Source: Pseudomonas nunensis (GTDB taxonomy: Bacteria > Pseudomonadota > Gammaproteobacteria > Pseudomonadales > Pseudomonadaceae). Taken from it: a DNA stretch of 64,000 nucleotides. Under the pieces are notes generated by a model. That model saw only the letters and a program-made list of their open reading frames with translations, made no database searches and was not told where the DNA came from. Every line of letters begins with the position of its first letter. The stretch's first letter is position 1. The DNA is taken from the NCBI RefSeq assembly GCF_024296925.1, contig NZ_CP101125.1, positions 6,935,001 through 6,999,000 of the forward strand. Reading direction: 5' to 3'. Of this stretch, positions 15,406 through 27,713 are shown in pieces. The position numbers and the translations under genes were made by a program.

Positions 15406-18400
15406 TTGAAAGACCTACTGAATTTGCTGAAAAACCAGGGTCAAGTCGAAGAGTTCGACGCCATCCGTATTGGATTGGCATCGCCTGAGATGATCCGTTC
15501 GTGGTCGTTCGGTGAAGTTAAAAAGCCGGAAACCATTAACTACCGTACGTTCAAACCTGAACGTGACGGCCTGTTCTGCGCCAAGATTTTTGGCCCGGTA
15601 AAGGATTACGAGTGCCTGTGCGGTAAGTACAAGCGCTTGAAGCACCGCGGTGTGATCTGCGAGAAGTGCGGCGTTGAAGTCGCTCTGGCTAAAGTTCGTC
15701 GTGAGCGCATGGCGCACATCGAACTGGCTTCGCCGGTTGCCCACATCTGGTTCCTGAAATCGCTGCCGTCGCGTATCGGCTTGCTGATGGACATGACCCT
15801 GCGTGATATCGAACGCGTTCTCTACTTCGAGAGCTACGTCGTTATCGACCCAGGCATGACCACCCTTGAAAAAGGTCAGCTGCTGAACGATGAGCAGTAC
15901 TTCGAAGCGCTGGAAGAGTTCGGCGACGATTTCGATGCCCGCATGGGTGCCGAAGCTGTCCGCGAACTGCTGCACGCTATCGACCTGGAACACGAGATTG
16001 GCCGTCTGCGCGAAGAAATTCCGCAAACCAACTCCGAAACCAAAATCAAGAAGCTGTCCAAGCGTCTGAAGTTGATGGAAGCCTTCCAGGGTTCCGGCAA
16101 CCTTCCAGAATGGATGGTGCTGACCGTTCTGCCGGTTCTGCCGCCAGATCTGCGTCCACTGGTCCCGCTGGATGGCGGTCGCTTCGCGACTTCCGACCTC
16201 AACGATCTGTATCGTCGAGTGATCAACCGTAACAACCGCTTGAAGCGCCTGCTTGATCTGTCCGCTCCGGACATCATCGTGCGCAACGAAAAGCGTATGT
16301 TGCAGGAAGCCGTCGATGCACTGCTCGACAACGGTCGTCGTGGCCGCGCTATCACAGGTTCCAACAAGCGTCCTCTGAAATCCCTGGCTGACATGATCAA
16401 GGGTAAGCAAGGTCGTTTCCGTCAGAACTTGCTCGGTAAGCGTGTTGACTACTCCGGTCGTTCGGTAATTACCGTAGGTCCGACCCTGCGTCTGCACCAG
16501 TGCGGTCTGCCGAAGAAAATGGCTCTCGAGCTGTTCAAGCCGTTCATTTTCGGCAAGCTGGAAATGCGTGGTCTCGCTACCACCATCAAAGCTGCCAAGA
16601 AGATGGTTGAGCGCGAGCTGCCAGAGGTTTGGGACGTTCTCGCTGAAGTGATCCGTGAACACCCGGTTCTCCTCAACCGTGCACCGACCCTTCACCGTCT
16701 GGGTATCCAGGCGTTTGAACCAGTACTGATCGAAGGTAAGGCTATCCAGCTGCACCCTCTGGTCTGTGCTGCGTACAACGCCGACTTCGACGGCGACCAA
16801 ATGGCCGTGCACGTACCGCTGACACTGGAAGCCCAGTTGGAAGCGCGTGCGTTGATGATGTCGACCAACAACATTCTGTCGCCAGCCAACGGTGAGCCAA
16901 TCATCGTTCCGTCGCAGGACGTTGTATTGGGTCTGTACTACATGACTCGTGAAGCGATCAACGCCAAGGGCGAAGGTCGTGTGTTCGCGGATCTGCAAGA
17001 AGTTGACCGTGTGTTCCGTGCCGGTGAAGCCGCACTGCACGCTAAAGTCAAAGTGCGGATCAACGAAACCGTCAACGATCGTGATGGTGGCAGCGTCAAG
17101 AACACCCGTATCGTCGACACCACTGTTGGCCGTGCGCTGTTGTTCCAGGTTGTTCCACCTGGCCTGTCGTACGACGTCGTCAACCAGCCGATGAAGAAAA
17201 AGGCGATCTCCAAGCTGATCAACCAGTGCTACCGCGTGGTTGGTTTGAAAGAGACCGTGATCTTCGCTGACCAGTTGATGTACACCGGTTTTGCCTATTC
17301 GACCATTTCCGGCGTTTCCATCGGTGTTAACGACTTCGTTATCCCGGATGAAAAAGCCCGCATCATCAATGCTGCAACTGATGAAGTGAAAGAGATCGAA
17401 AGTCAGTACGCCTCCGGCCTGGTAACCCAGGGCGAGAAGTACAACAAAGTGATCGACCTTTGGTCCAAGGCGAACGACGAAGTTTCCAAGGCGATGATGG
17501 CCAACCTCTCGAAAGAGAAAGTCATCGACCGCCATGGCGTCGAAGTCGACCAAGAGTCCTTCAACTCGATGTACATGATGGCCGACTCGGGCGCACGGGG
17601 TTCTGCTGCGCAGATCCGTCAGCTCGCCGGTATGCGTGGCCTGATGGCCAAGCCGGACGGTTCCATCATCGAAACGCCGATTACTGCGAACTTCCGTGAA
17701 GGTTTGAGCGTACTTCAGTACTTCATCTCGACTCACGGTGCTCGTAAAGGTTTGGCGGATACCGCGTTGAAAACTGCGAACTCCGGTTACCTGACTCGTC
17801 GTCTGGTAGACGTGGCGCAGGATCTGGTTGTGACCGAGATCGATTGCGGCACCGAGCATGGCCTGGTAATGACTCCGCACATTGAAGGCGGTGACGTTGT
17901 CGAGCCGCTGGGTGAGCGCGTATTGGGTCGTGTCATTGCCCGTGACGTGTTCAAGCCAGGTACCGAAGAAATCATCGTTCCTGCCGGCACTCTGGTAGAC
18001 GAGAAGTGGGTTGAGTTCATCGAGCTGAACAGCATCGATGAAGTGATCGTGCGTTCGCCGATCAGCTGCGAAACCCGCTACGGCATTTGCGCCAAGTGCT
18101 ACGGCCGTGACTTGGCTCGTGGTCACCAGGTGAACATCGGTGAAGCGGTCGGCGTTATCGCTGCCCAGTCCATCGGTGAGCCGGGTACCCAGCTGACCAT
18201 GCGTACGTTCCACATCGGTGGTGCGGCAAGCCGGACCTCCGCAGCTGACAGCGTTCAGGTGAAGAATGGCGGTACCGTCCGTCTGCATAACCTGAAGCAC
18301 GTTGAGCGAGTGGATGGTTGCCTGGTTGCTGTGTCCCGTTCCGGTGAGCTGGCAATCGCTGATGACTTCGGTCGTGAGCGCGAGCGTTACAAGCTGCCGT

Positions 18401-19605
18401 ACGGTGCTGTGATTTCGGTTAAAGAAGGTGACAAGGTCGACGCTGGCGCAATCGTGGCCAAGTGGGATCCGCACACTCACCCAATCGTTACCGAAATGAA
18501 AGGTACCGTGACCTACGTGGGCATGGAAGAAGGCATCACGATCAAGCGTCAGACTGACGAATTGACCGGTATGACCAACATTGAAGTACTCGACGCCAAA
18601 GACCGTCCAGCTGCCGGTAAGGACATCCGTCCTGCCGTTAAGATGGTCGGTGTCGATGGCAAGGATCTGCTGCTGCCAGGTACCGACGTACCGGCTCAGT
18701 ACTTCCTGCCGGCTAACGCTCTGGTTGGTGTAGCGGATGGTGTGCAGGTTGCGATCGGTGATGTTATCGCCCGTATCCCGCAAGAAACTTCGAAAACACG
18801 CGACATCACCGGTGGTCTGCCGCGTGTTGCCGACTTGTTCGAAGCCCGTCGTCCGAAAGAAGCCTCGATCCTGGCTGAAGTCAGCGGCACCATTGCGTTC
18901 GGTAAAGAGACCAAAGGCAAGCGCCGTCTGGTTATCACTCCGAACGACGGTACCGATCCGTACGAAGAGCTGATTCCGAAGTGGCGTCACCTGAACGTCT
19001 TCGAAGGCGAACAGGTAAACCGCGGCGAAGTTATCTCCGACGGCCCGAGCGATCCACACGACATCCTGCGTCTGCTGGGTGTGAGTGCGCTGGCCAAGTA
19101 CATCGTGAACGAGATCCAGGACGTTTATCGTCTGCAGGGCGTGAAGATCAACGATAAGCACATCGAGACCATCCTGCGTCAGATGCTGCGTAAAGTTGAA
19201 ATCGCTGAATCCGGCGACTCGACTTTCATCAAGGGCGACCAGATGGAGTTGACTCACGTTCTGGTAGAGAACGAGCGTCTGGCTGGCGACGAGAAATTCG
19301 TTTCCAAGTTCACTCGCGTGCTGTTGGGTATCACCAAGGCGTCGTTGTCCACCGAATCGTTCATCTCGGCGGCTTCCTTCCAGGAAACCACTCGCGTACT
19401 GACCGAAGCGGCGGTAACCGGCAAGCGCGATTACCTGCGCGGCCTGAAAGAAAACGTGGTTGTGGGTCGTCTGATCCCGGCCGGTACCGGTCTGGCTTAT
19501 CACAGCGAGCGCAAGCGCCGCCGTGATGCTGACAAACCGTTGCGCGTAAGCGCCAGTGAAGTGGAAGCTGCACTGACCGAAGCATTGAACTCGAGCGGTA
19601 ACTGA
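15406..19605 (+). CDS. rpoC: DNA-directed RNA polymerase subunit beta-prime
   Basis: 1399-aa catalytic subunit. The active-site [12 protein letters not shown] places the Mg-binding Asp residues at 460, 462 and 464. The N-terminal zinc ribbon is CLCG...CEKCG (about 70-88), and a second Cys cluster lies near [15 protein letters not shown] (about 888-902). The start is an unusual TTG (15406), supported by a near-perfect AGGAGGAAA Shine-Dalgarno 5 nt upstream and by the [12 protein letters not shown]-terminus. Confidence 0.98.
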   Translation: MKDLLNLLKNQGQVEEFDAIRIGLASPEMIRSWSFGEVKKPETINYRTFKPERDGLFCAKIFGPVKDYECLCGKYKRLKHRGVICEKCGVEVALAKVRRERMAHIELASPVAHIWFLKSLPSRIGLLMDMTLRDIERVLYFESYVVIDPGMTTLEKGQLLNDEQYFEALEEFGDDFDARMGAEAVRELLHAIDLEHEIGRLREEIPQTNSETKIKKLSKRLKLMEAFQGSGNLPEWMVLTVLPVLPPDLRPLVPLDGGRFATSDLNDLYRRVINRNNRLKRLLDLSAPDIIVRNEKRMLQEAVDALLDNGRRGRAITGSNKRPLKSLADMIKGKQGRFRQNLLGKRVDYSGRSVITVGPTLRLHQCGLPKKMALELFKPFIFGKLEMRGLATTIKAAKKMVERELPEVWDVLAEVIREHPVLLNRAPTLHRLGIQAFEPVLIEGKAIQLHPLVCAAYNADFDGDQMAVHVPLTLEAQLEARALMMSTNNILSPANGEPIIVPSQDVVLGLYYMTREAINAKGEGRVFADLQEVDRVFRAGEAALHAKVKVRINETVNDRDGGSVKNTRIVDTTVGRALLFQVVPPGLSYDVVNQPMKKKAISKLINQCYRVVGLKETVIFADQLMYTGFAYSTISGVSIGVNDFVIPDEKARIINAATDEVKEIESQYASGLVTQGEKYNKVIDLWSKANDEVSKAMMANLSKEKVIDRHGVEVDQESFNSMYMMADSGARGSAAQIRQLAGMRGLMAKPDGSIIETPITANFREGLSVLQYFISTHGARKGLADTALKTANSGYLTRRLVDVAQDLVVTEIDCGTEHGLVMTPHIEGGDVVEPLGERVLGRVIARDVFKPGTEEIIVPAGTLVDEKWVEFIELNSIDEVIVRSPISCETRYGICAKCYGRDLARGHQVNIGEAVGVIAAQSIGEPGTQLTMRTFHIGGAASRTSAADSVQVKNGGTVRLHNLKHVERVDGCLVAVSRSGELAIADDFGRERERYKLPYGAVISVKEGDKVDAGAIVAKWDPHTHPIVTEMKGTVTYVGMEEGITIKRQTDELTGMTNIEVLDAKDRPAAGKDIRPAVKMVGVDGKDLLLPGTDVPAQYFLPANALVGVADGVQVAIGDVIARIPQETSKTRDITGGLPRVADLFEARRPKEASILAEVSGTIAFGKETKGKRRLVITPNDGTDPYEELIPKWRHLNVFEGEQVNRGEVISDGPSDPHDILRLLGVSALAKYIVNEIQDVYRLQGVKINDKHIETILRQMLRKVEIAESGDSTFIKGDQMELTHVLVENERLAGDEKFVSKFTRVLLGITKASLSTESFISAASFQETTRVLTEAAVTGKRDYLRGLKENVVVGRLIPAGTGLAYHSERKRRRDADKPLRVSASEVEAALTEALNSSGN

Positions 19606-19701
19606 GTTCAGCAGTAAATAAGCGTGGGGCCCCGGCCTTTCCGTTCATCGAATCGAGACATTTTGTCGAGGTTGGATGAGCGGGGAGGTTGGGGCCTTGC
19701 C

Positions 19702-19730
19702 TTGACTGGGGACAAGATCCTCTTTAGACT
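19702..19730 (+). promoter_or_regulatory. Candidate promoter of the str cluster
   Basis: TTGACT (19702-19707), 17-bp spacer, TAGACT (19725-19730), in the 216-bp gap between rpoC and rpsL. The predicted start lies about 85 nt upstream of rpsL, just ahead of a UUCG-capped hairpin. Sequence reading only. Confidence 0.6.
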
Positions 19731-19747
19731 CTTGTACCCCTAAATTT

Positions 19748-19778
19748 GGCGGGAATTCGTTCCTGCCATTTTGCTTTT
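19748..19778 (+). terminator. UUCG-loop hairpin with T-rich tail (possible attenuator)
   Basis: GGCGGGAA-TTCG-TTCCTGCC: an 8-bp stem (one G-U) closed by a TTCG tetraloop, followed by ATTTTGCTTTTC. It sits between the candidate str promoter and rpsL, so it would be in the 5' leader. It could be a weak terminator for rpoC read-through or a leader attenuator. Confidence 0.55.
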
Positions 19779-19821
19779 CTTGCAAGACAATAGCGTCGCA
19801 AGACAACAGTGGAGCTAGTAG

Positions 19822-20193
19822 ATGGCAACTATCAACCAGCTGGTACGTCAGCCGCGTAAGCGTATCGTCGAGAAATCCGACGTACCTGCGCTGCAGAACT
19901 GCCCGCAACGTCGTGGCGTATGCACCCGTGTGTATACCACCACGCCGAAAAAACCTAACTCGGCACTGCGTAAAGTATGCCGTGTGCGTCTGACCAACGG
20001 TTTCGAGGTTTCCTCGTACATCGGCGGTGAAGGCCACAACCTGCAAGAGCACAGCGTGGTACTGATCCGCGGCGGTCGTGTAAAAGACTTGCCAGGTGTT
20101 CGTTACCACACCGTACGCGGTTCTTTGGATACTTCCGGCGTTAAAGGTCGTAACCAGGGTCGTTCGAAGTACGGTACCAAGAAGCCTAAGTAG
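19822..20193 (+). CDS. rpsL: 30S ribosomal protein S12
   Basis: 123-aa decoding-centre protein. Lys43 ([11 protein letters not shown]) and Lys88 ([13 protein letters not shown]), the common streptomycin-resistance sites, are wild type, so streptomycin sensitivity at this target is predicted. Asp89, the residue that RimO methylthiolates in E. coli with help from YcaO, is present; a YcaO fusion protein is encoded at 45411-47615. First gene of the str cluster rpsL-rpsG-fusA-tuf. Confidence 0.98.
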   Translation: MATINQLVRQPRKRIVEKSDVPALQNCPQRRGVCTRVYTTTPKKPNSALRKVCRVRLTNGFEVSSYIGGEGHNLQEHSVVLIRGGRVKDLPGVRYHTVRGSLDTSGVKGRNQGRSKYGTKKPK

Positions 20194-20290
20194 TAGCGGC
20201 TTTTTGTAAAAACTGATTTTCTATTTTTCTGAGTCGATAAGAGTAAGGTCGGAGGCGTCCCGAAAGGGCACCGATTCCGAGCGAACCTGA

Positions 20291-20782
<492 letters not shown>

Positions 20783-20812
20783 TTTTAGCGTCACTAATTT
20801 TGCGAGGGCTTT

Positions 20813-22918
20813 ATGGCTCGTACTACACCGATTAATCGCTACCGTAACATTGGTATCGTTGCTCACGTGGATGCTGGTAAAACCACCACCACCGAGCGCG
20901 TCCTTTTTTACACTGGCAAAAGTCACAAAATGGGCGAGGTGCATGACGGCGCCGCGACCACAGACTGGATGGTGCAGGAGCAGGAGCGTGGTATTACCAT
21001 TACTTCTGCTGCCATTACCGCCTTCTGGCAGGGTTCCGAGAAGCAGCACAAGGACCAATACCGTTTCAACGTCATCGACACCCCGGGCCACGTTGACTTC
21101 ACTATTGAAGTTGAGCGTTCCCTGCGTGTTCTCGACGGCGCGGTTGTTGTGTTCTGCGGCACCTCGGGTGTTGAGCCTCAGTCGGAAACCGTATGGCGTC
21201 AAGCCAACAAATACGGCGTTCCACGTCTTGTTTACGTAAACAAGATGGACCGTGCTGGTGCCAACTTCCTGCGCGTGATCGGTCAGATCAAGCAGCGTCT
21301 GGGTCACACTCCGGTGCCAATCCAGTTGGCTATCGGTTCCGAAGACAACTTCCAGGGTCAGATCGATCTGATGGCTATGGAAGCTGTTTATTGGAATGAT
21401 TCTGACAAGGGTATGGTCCCAGTTCGTAAGCCTATCCCTGCTGAACTGCAGGAACTGGCTGACGAGTGGCGCGGCAACATGGTTGAGGCTGCGGCCGAAG
21501 CCAGCGAAGAGCTGATGAACAAGTACCTCGAGGGTGAAGAACTCACCAACGAGGAAATCAAGGCCGCTCTGCGTCAGCGTACTATCGCTGGTGAGATCGT
21601 TCTGGCTGTTTGCGGTTCTTCCTTCAAGAACAAGGGTGTTCCCCTGGTTCTCGACGCCGTTATCGATTACCTGCCTGCGCCTGTTGATATTCCTGCCATC
21701 AAGGGTACTGACCCGGATGACGAGACTATCGATCTGGAGCGTCATGCAGACGATAACGAACCGTTCTCTGCTCTGGCATTCAAAATTGCCACTGACCCAT
21801 TCGTGGGTACCTTGACCTTCGTTCGAGTTTACTCGGGCGTGTTGGCCTCCGGCGACGGCGTGATCAACTCGGTTAAAGGCAAGAAAGAGCGCGTGGGTCG
21901 TATGGTGCAAATGCACGCAAACGCCCGTGAAGAAATCAAGGAAGTACGCGCTGGTGACATCGCGGCCTTGATCGGCATGAAGGACGTCACCACTGGTGAG
22001 ACTTTGTGCAACGCTGACAAGCCAATCATCCTGGTTCGCATGGACTTCCCGGAGCCGGTTATTTCGGTTGCCGTAGAGCCTAAGACCAAGGACGACCAGG
22101 AAAAAATGGGTATCGCTCTGGGCAAACTTGCTCAGGAAGACCCGTCTTTCCGCGTCAAAACTGATGAAGAGACTGGTCAAACGATCATCTCCGGCATGGG
22201 CGAGTTGCACCTGGACATCCTGGTTGACCGGATGCGCCGTGAGTTCAACGTCGAAGCCAACATCGGTAAGCCTCAAGTTTCGTACCGTGAGCGCATCACG
22301 AAGAGCTGCGAAATCGAAGGCAAGTTCGTTCGTCAATCCGGTGGTCGTGGCCAGTTCGGTCATTGCTGGATTCGTTTTGCTCCTGCTGACGAAGGTCAGG
22401 AAGGTCTGCAATTCCTGAACGAAGTAGTGGGTGGTGTGGTTCCTAAGGAATACATCCCGGCTATCCAGAAGGGTATCGAAGAGCAGATGAAGAACGGCGT
22501 AGTTGCCGGCTATCCGCTGATCGGCCTGAAGGCTACCGTGTTTGATGGTTCCTACCACGACGTCGACTCCAACGAGATGGCGTTTAAGGTGGCTGCTTCC
22601 ATGGCGACCAAGCAACTGGCCCAGAAGGGCGGTGGTGAGTTGCTTGAGCCGATCATGGCGGTAGAGGTTGTTACGCCTGAAGACTATATGGGTGACGTGA
22701 TGGGCGACCTTAACCGTCGTCGCGGCATGATCCTGGGTATGGAAGACACGGTTTCCGGCAAAGTGATTCGCGCCGAGGTTCCGTTGGGTGAGATGTTCGG
22801 TTATGCGACCGACGTCCGTTCCATGTCCCAAGGTCGCGCAAGCTACTCTATGGAATTCAAAAAATACAATACGGCTCCGTCGCACATCGTCGAAACCGTT
22901 ACCAAAAAACAAGGCTGA
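20813..22918 (+). CDS. fusA: Elongation factor G
   Basis: 701-aa translocase GTPase. Motifs: [13 protein letters not shown] (P-loop, about residues 17-29), DTPGHVDF (switch II), NKMDR (G4). The five-domain length is normal, and the C-terminal RGMILGMED and [14 protein letters not shown] motifs of domains IV-V are present. Lies between rpsG and the second tuf in the str cluster. Confidence 0.98.
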   Translation: MARTTPINRYRNIGIVAHVDAGKTTTTERVLFYTGKSHKMGEVHDGAATTDWMVQEQERGITITSAAITAFWQGSEKQHKDQYRFNVIDTPGHVDFTIEVERSLRVLDGAVVVFCGTSGVEPQSETVWRQANKYGVPRLVYVNKMDRAGANFLRVIGQIKQRLGHTPVPIQLAIGSEDNFQGQIDLMAMEAVYWNDSDKGMVPVRKPIPAELQELADEWRGNMVEAAAEASEELMNKYLEGEELTNEEIKAALRQRTIAGEIVLAVCGSSFKNKGVPLVLDAVIDYLPAPVDIPAIKGTDPDDETIDLERHADDNEPFSALAFKIATDPFVGTLTFVRVYSGVLASGDGVINSVKGKKERVGRMVQMHANAREEIKEVRAGDIAALIGMKDVTTGETLCNADKPIILVRMDFPEPVISVAVEPKTKDDQEKMGIALGKLAQEDPSFRVKTDEETGQTIISGMGELHLDILVDRMRREFNVEANIGKPQVSYRERITKSCEIEGKFVRQSGGRGQFGHCWIRFAPADEGQEGLQFLNEVVGGVVPKEYIPAIQKGIEEQMKNGVVAGYPLIGLKATVFDGSYHDVDSNEMAFKVAASMATKQLAQKGGGELLEPIMAVEVVTPEDYMGDVMGDLNRRRGMILGMEDTVSGKVIRAEVPLGEMFGYATDVRSMSQGRASYSMEFKKYNTAPSHIVETVTKKQG

Positions 22919-22949
22919 TTCAGCCCCTTTAGGCTAGGAGTTAATTGTC

Positions 22950-24143
22950 GTGGCTAAAGAAAAATTTGACCGTACCCTCCCGCACGTCAACGTTGGCACC
23001 ATCGGTCACGTCGACCACGGTAAAACCACGCTGACCGCTGCTCTGACTCGCGTCTGCTCCGAAGTTTTCGGTTCGGCTGTTGTTGCTTTCGATAAAATCG
23101 ACAGCGCTCCAGAAGAAAAGGCTCGTGGTATCACCATCAACACCGCACACGTTGAATACAACTCGCTGATCCGTCACTACGCTCACGTTGACTGCCCAGG
23201 TCACGCTGACTATGTGAAGAACATGATCACCGGTGCTGCTCAAATGGACGGCGCTATTCTGGTTTGCTCGGCCGCTGATGGTCCGATGCCACAAACCCGT
23301 GAGCACATCCTGTTGTCCCGTCAGGTTGGCGTTCCGTACATCGTTGTCTTCCTGAACAAGGCTGACATGGTTGACGACGCTGAGCTGCTGGAGCTGGTTG
23401 AGATGGAAGTGCGCGATCTGCTGAGCACTTACGACTTCCCAGGTGACGACACTCCGATCATCATCGGTTCGGCTCTGATGGCTCTGAACGGCCAAGACGA
23501 CAACGAAATGGGCACCACTGCCGTTCGTAAACTGGTTGAGACTCTGGACAGCTACATCCCAGATCCAGTCCGTGTTATCGACAAGCCGTTCCTGATGCCA
23601 ATCGAAGACGTATTCTCGATCTCCGGTCGCGGTACTGTTGTAACTGGCCGTATCGAGCGCGGTATCGTCAAGGTTCAGGATCCACTGGAAATCGTTGGTC
23701 TGCGTGACACTACCGTCACCACCTGCACCGGTGTTGAAATGTTCCGTAAGCTGCTCGACGAAGGTCGTGCTGGCGAGAACTGCGGCGTGCTGCTGCGCGG
23801 CACCAAGCGTGACGACGTTGAGCGTGGCCAGGTTCTGGTCAAGCCAGGTTCGGTTAAGCCGCACACTACCTTCGAAGCTGAAGTGTATGTGTTGAGCAAA
23901 GAAGAAGGCGGTCGTCACACTCCGTTCTTCAAAGGCTACCGTCCACAGTTCTACTTCCGGACCACTGACGTGACCGGTAACTGCGAACTGCCGGAAGGCG
24001 TTGAAATGGTAATGCCAGGCGACAACATCAAAATGGTTGTCACCCTGATCAAAACCATCGCAATGGAAGATGGTCTGCGTTTCGCTATTCGTGAAGGCGG
24101 TCGTACCGTCGGCGCTGGCGTCGTAGCCAAAATCATCGCTTAA
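22950..24143 (+). CDS. tuf: Elongation factor Tu, copy 2
   Basis: 397-aa EF-Tu with all GTPase motifs ([17 protein letters not shown]). It uses a GTG start preceded by TAGGAGTTAATT. It differs from copy 1 (6379-7572) at 28 residues by my count, for example EKFDRTL instead of EKFERNK near the N-terminus and KIIA instead of KVIE at the C-terminus, yet residues 75-192 are identical. Last gene of the str cluster, followed by a strong terminator. Confidence 0.98.
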   Translation: MAKEKFDRTLPHVNVGTIGHVDHGKTTLTAALTRVCSEVFGSAVVAFDKIDSAPEEKARGITINTAHVEYNSLIRHYAHVDCPGHADYVKNMITGAAQMDGAILVCSAADGPMPQTREHILLSRQVGVPYIVVFLNKADMVDDAELLELVEMEVRDLLSTYDFPGDDTPIIIGSALMALNGQDDNEMGTTAVRKLVETLDSYIPDPVRVIDKPFLMPIEDVFSISGRGTVVTGRIERGIVKVQDPLEIVGLRDTTVTTCTGVEMFRKLLDEGRAGENCGVLLRGTKRDDVERGQVLVKPGSVKPHTTFEAEVYVLSKEEGGRHTPFFKGYRPQFYFRTTDVTGNCELPEGVEMVMPGDNIKMVVTLIKTIAMEDGLRFAIREGGRTVGAGVVAKIIA

Positions 24144-24156
24144 TAAGTGATGACTT

Positions 24157-24187
24157 GAAAAAGCCCCCGCCTAGCGGGGGCTTTTTT
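24157..24187 (+). terminator. Terminator of the str cluster
   Basis: AAAAAGCCCCCGC-CTA-GCGGGGGCTTTTTT: a perfect GC-rich stem with flanking A and T runs, a canonical Rho-independent (potentially bidirectional) terminator 14 nt after tuf. Confidence 0.95.
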
Positions 24188-24193
24188 ATTGGG

Positions 24194-24222
24194 TTGACAC
24201 TGTAGTAGCCCGTCTATAGAAT
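24194..24222 (+). promoter_or_regulatory. S10 operon promoter
   Basis: TTGACA (24194-24199), 17-bp spacer, TAGAAT (24217-24222), 7 bp after the str terminator tail. The discriminator is TGCGCCTCC. Predicted start about 24229, giving a short leader of about 56 nt before rpsJ. Confidence 0.8.
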
Positions 24223-24284
24223 TGCGCCTCCTTTTAACGGGCGTATTGCGCTCGGTGGGAATAGCAGCCGGAGTCTGAAATCCA

Positions 24285-24596
24285 ATGCAAAATCAGCAAA
24301 TCCGTATCAGGTTGAAGGCTTTTGACCATCGCCTGATCGACCAATCCACCCAGGAAATCGTGGAAACCGCGAAACGTACTGGTGCTCAAGTGCGTGGTCC
24401 AATTCCACTGCCTACCCGTAAAGAGCGGTTCACCGTTCTGGTCTCCCCGCACGTCAACAAAGACGCGCGTGACCAGTACGAGATCCGTACTCATAAGCGC
24501 GTACTGGACATCGTCCAGCCAACGGATAAAACCGTTGATGCTCTTATGAAGCTTGATCTTGCGGCCGGTGTGGAAGTACAGATCAGCCTCGGCTAA
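24285..24596 (+). CDS. rpsJ: 30S ribosomal protein S10
   Basis: 103 aa; it also serves as NusE, partnering NusB and NusG in antitermination. The N-terminus [20 protein letters not shown] and the central loop [12 protein letters not shown] are fully conserved. First gene of the eleven-gene S10 cluster, downstream of its own promoter. Confidence 0.97.
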
Positions 24597-24676
24597 GACT
24601 CGGTCTTAGTCGTGTAACGCTCTGAAATGGGCGGCCATAGCGGGTGAAAGCCCCGTACACTCATGAGGTTTACAAC

Positions 24677-25312
24677 ATGACTATTGGTGTAGTCGGTCGT
24701 AAATGCGGTATGACCCGTATTTTCACCGAAGAAGGTGTCTCCATTCCGGTCACGGTCATTGAGATCGAACCGAATCGCGTCACCCAGTTCAAAACTGAAG
24801 AGACCGATGGCTATCGTGCAGTGCAAGTCACTGTAGGCGAGCGTCGTGCTTCGCGTGTTACAGCTGCTCAAGCTGGCCACTTCGCTAAAGCGAACGTTGC
24901 CGCTGGTCGTACCGTAATGGAATTCCGCCTTGAAGAAGGCGAGTACCAGGCCGGCGATCTGATCAACGCTGAAATCTTCGCCGCTGGTCAACTGGTTGAT
25001 GTAACCGGTCAGTCCAAGGGTAAAGGCTTCCAGGGTACGATCAAGCGTTGGAATTTCCGCGGGCAAGATAATACCCACGGTAACTCCGTGTCCCACCGCG
25101 TTCCAGGCTCTATCGGCCAGTGCCAGACTCCTGGTCGTGTATTCAAGGGCAAAAAAATGTCCGGTCATATGGGCGCTGAGCGCGTGACCGTGCAGTCCCT
25201 GGAAGTAGTGCGCGTGGACGCTGAACGCAATCTGTTGTTGGTCAAGGGTGCTGTTCCTGGCGCTACTGGCGGCAACTTGGTTGTACGTCCAGCAGCCAAG
25301 GCTCGCGGTTAA
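24677..25312 (+). CDS. rplC: 50S ribosomal protein L3
   Basis: 211 aa. It binds near the peptidyl-transferase centre with a long central extension. The signature [24 protein letters not shown] is present (about residues 113-136). The start is [12 protein letters not shown] at 24677; an upstream in-frame ATG at 24644 has no conserved residues. The glutamine at about 150 ([13 protein letters not shown]) is the PrmB methylation site in E. coli. Confidence 0.96.
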   Translation: MTIGVVGRKCGMTRIFTEEGVSIPVTVIEIEPNRVTQFKTEETDGYRAVQVTVGERRASRVTAAQAGHFAKANVAAGRTVMEFRLEEGEYQAGDLINAEIFAAGQLVDVTGQSKGKGFQGTIKRWNFRGQDNTHGNSVSHRVPGSIGQCQTPGRVFKGKKMSGHMGAERVTVQSLEVVRVDAERNLLLVKGAVPGATGGNLVVRPAAKARG

Positions 25313-25324
25313 GGGGAAGCTGAC

Positions 25325-25927
25325 ATGCAATTAAATGTAAATGACGCTCAAGCGATCGAAGTTTCCGAACTGACATTTGGCGGCGAATTCAACGAGACGC
25401 TGGTTCACCAAGCAGTCGTGGCCTACATGGCCGGCGGCCGTCAAGGTAGCAAGCAGCAAAAGACCCGTTCCGACGTTCGTGGTGGCGGTAAGCGCCCTTG
25501 GCGTCAGAAAGGTACTGGCCGTGCTCGTGCCGGTACTATCCGTAGCCCAATCTGGCGTGGCGGCGGTACCACTTTCGCAGCTCGTCCTCAGGATCACACC
25601 CAGAAGCTGAACAAGAAGATGTATCGCGCAGCAATGCGTTCCATCCTTGCTGAGCTGGTGCGTACTGATCGTCTGGTTGTGGTTCAGGACTTCGCTGTTG
25701 ATGCACCGAAGACCAAAGATCTGCTGAACAAACTGACCGGCATGGGCCTGACTGACGTCTTGATCGTGTCTGAAGTTGTTGATCAGAACCTGTACCTGGC
25801 TGCTCGTAACCTGCCACACGTTGATGTACGTGACGTTCAAGGTTCCGATCCAGTTAGTCTGATCGCATACGACAAGGTGTTGATCACCGTGTCGGCCGTG
25901 AAGAAATTCGAGGAGCTGCTGGGATGA
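25325..25927 (+). CDS. rplD: 50S ribosomal protein L4
   Basis: 200-aa tunnel-lining protein; the extended loop ([28 protein letters not shown] region, about 39-66) reaches the exit tunnel. In E. coli L4 represses the S10 operon. It overlaps rplW by 4 nt (ATGA). No loop deletion of the kind linked to macrolide resistance is seen. Confidence 0.97.
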
Positions 25928-26223
25928 ACCAGGAACGCGTATTTAAAGTTCTGCTTGGCCCGCACGTTTCCGAAAAGGCTACGGTTCTGGCTGACAAGAA
26001 AGGCCAGTTCGTTTTCAAGGTTGCAACTGACGCAACCAAGCTGGAAATCAAGAAGGCCGTCGAAAGCCTGTTCAGCGTGAAAGTAGAGCGTGTTACTACC
26101 CTGAATGTTCTGGGTAAGAGCAAGCGCACTGCTCGCGGTCTGGGCAAGCGTAATGACTGGAAGAAGGCAGTTATCTCCCTTCAACCAGGCCAAGATCTCG
26201 ATTTCAGCAGCAGTGCTGAGTAA
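25924..26223 (+). CDS. rplW: 50S ribosomal protein L23
   Basis: 99-aa protein at the exit-tunnel rim; docking site for trigger factor and SRP. It starts [20 protein letters not shown] within the last codons of rplD (4-nt overlap), so it is translationally coupled. Conserved [16 protein letters not shown] and LFSVKVERV segments are present. Confidence 0.97.
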
Positions 26224-26237
26224 GGAAGGGGTGCATC

Positions 26238-27062
26238 ATGGCAATCGTTAAATGCAAACCGACTTCCCCTGGCCGCCGTTTTGTGGTCAAGGTGGTCAAC
26301 CAGGAGCTGCATAAAGGCGCTCCTCACGCACCGCTGCTCGAGAAAAAATCGAAGACTGGTGGTCGTAACAACAATGGTCGCATTACCACTCGTCACATCG
26401 GTGGTGGCCATAAGCAGCATTATCGTCTGGTCGATTTCCGTCGCAACGACAAAGATGGCATCTCTGCCACTGTCGAGCGTATTGAATACGATCCAAACCG
26501 TACTGCTCACATCGCTCTGCTGCTGTACGCAGATGGCGAGCGTCGCTACATCATCGCCCCTAAAGGCGTGAGTGCTGGTGACCAGCTGATCGCAGGTGCT
26601 TTGGCACCGATCAAGCCGGGCAACGCTCTGCAACTGCGTAACATTCCAGTTGGTAGCACCGTACACGGCATCGAATTGAAGCCAGGTAAAGGCGCGCAAA
26701 TCGCTCGTTCCGCTGGTGCTTCGGCTCAGCTGATCGCTCGTGAAGGTGTCTACGTGACCCTGCGTCTGCGTTCTGGTGAGATGCGTAAAGTGCTGGCTGA
26801 ATGCCGCGCGACCCTGGGTGAAGTCTCGAACTCCGAGCACAGCCTGCGTTCGCTGGGTAAAGCTGGTGCCAAACGCTGGCGTGGCGTTCGCCCAACCGTT
26901 CGTGGTGTTGCCATGAACCCGGTTGACCACCCACATGGTGGTGGTGAAGGTCGTACCTCTGGTGGTCGTCATCCGGTATCGCCATGGGGCTTCCCGACTA
27001 AGGGCGCGAAGACTCGTGGTAATAAGCGTACCGACAAAATGATCGTCCGTCGTCGCAAGTAA
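26238..27062 (+). CDS. rplB: 50S ribosomal protein L2
   Basis: 274-aa core protein needed for subunit association and peptidyl transfer. The C-terminal [14 protein letters not shown] motif (about 225-238) contains the essential His229-type residue. The N-terminus [19 protein letters not shown] is standard. Confidence 0.98.
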   Translation: MAIVKCKPTSPGRRFVVKVVNQELHKGAPHAPLLEKKSKTGGRNNNGRITTRHIGGGHKQHYRLVDFRRNDKDGISATVERIEYDPNRTAHIALLLYADGERRYIIAPKGVSAGDQLIAGALAPIKPGNALQLRNIPVGSTVHGIELKPGKGAQIARSAGASAQLIAREGVYVTLRLRSGEMRKVLAECRATLGEVSNSEHSLRSLGKAGAKRWRGVRPTVRGVAMNPVDHPHGGGEGRTSGGRHPVSPWGFPTKGAKTRGNKRTDKMIVRRRK

Positions 27063-27078
27063 ATAGAGGGATACGACA

Positions 27079-27354
27079 GTGCCACGTTCTCTGAAAAAAG
27101 GTCCTTTTATTGATCTTCACCTACTGAAGAAGATCGAAGTGGCGGCGGAAAAGAACGATCGCAAACCAGTTAAGACCTGGTCGCGTCGTTCGATGATCCT
27201 GCCACAAATGGTCGGTTTGACCATTGCAGTGCATAACGGTCGTCAACATGTTCCAGTTCTCGTGAACGAAGACATGGTCGGCCACAAACTAGGCGAGTTT
27301 GCCGGTACCCGCACATATCGTGGGCACGTGGCAGACAAGAAAGCCAAGCGTTAA
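27079..27354 (+). CDS. rpsS: 30S ribosomal protein S19
   Basis: 91-aa head protein contacting the A-site tRNA region. It uses a GTG start (GTG CCA CGT TCT); [18 protein letters not shown] is the conserved N-terminus. [16 protein letters not shown] near the C-terminus is the family signature. Confidence 0.97.
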   Translation: MPRSLKKGPFIDLHLLKKIEVAAEKNDRKPVKTWSRRSMILPQMVGLTIAVHNGRQHVPVLVNEDMVGHKLGEFAGTRTYRGHVADKKAKR

Positions 27355-27367
27355 GGGGTAAGGAACG

Positions 27368-27700
27368 ATGGAAGTAGCCGCTAAGTTGTCGGGCGCTCGA
27401 ATCTCCGCCCAGAAAGCCCGCTTGGTCGCCGACCAGATCCGCGGGAAGAAGGTGGGCGAAGCGCTCAACCTGTTGGCTTTCAGCAGTAAGAAAGCCGCCG
27501 AGATCATGAAGAAAGTGCTGGAGTCGGCCGTAGCCAACGCCGAGCATAACGAAGGCGCAGACGTTGATGACCTTAAAGTCAGCACCGTTTTCGTCAACGA
27601 AGGGCGTTCGCTGAAGCGAATCATGCCACGTGCCAAAGGCCGTGCTGATCGCATCGTCAAGCGGTCTTGCCATATCACTGTCAAGGTTGCTGACAAGTAA
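27368..27700 (+). CDS. rplV: 50S ribosomal protein L22
   Basis: 110 aa. Its beta-hairpin (residues about 80-100, [17 protein letters not shown]) lines the tunnel next to L4. It starts [24 protein letters not shown]. The hairpin has no insertion or deletion of the macrolide-resistance type. Confidence 0.97.
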
Positions 27701-27713
27701 CGGAGTCGAAGAG

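Noticed and set aside
24597..24676. Upstream in-frame ATG for rplC at 24644
   Set aside because: The added residues are not part of L3; [12 protein letters not shown] at 24677 is the conserved start.
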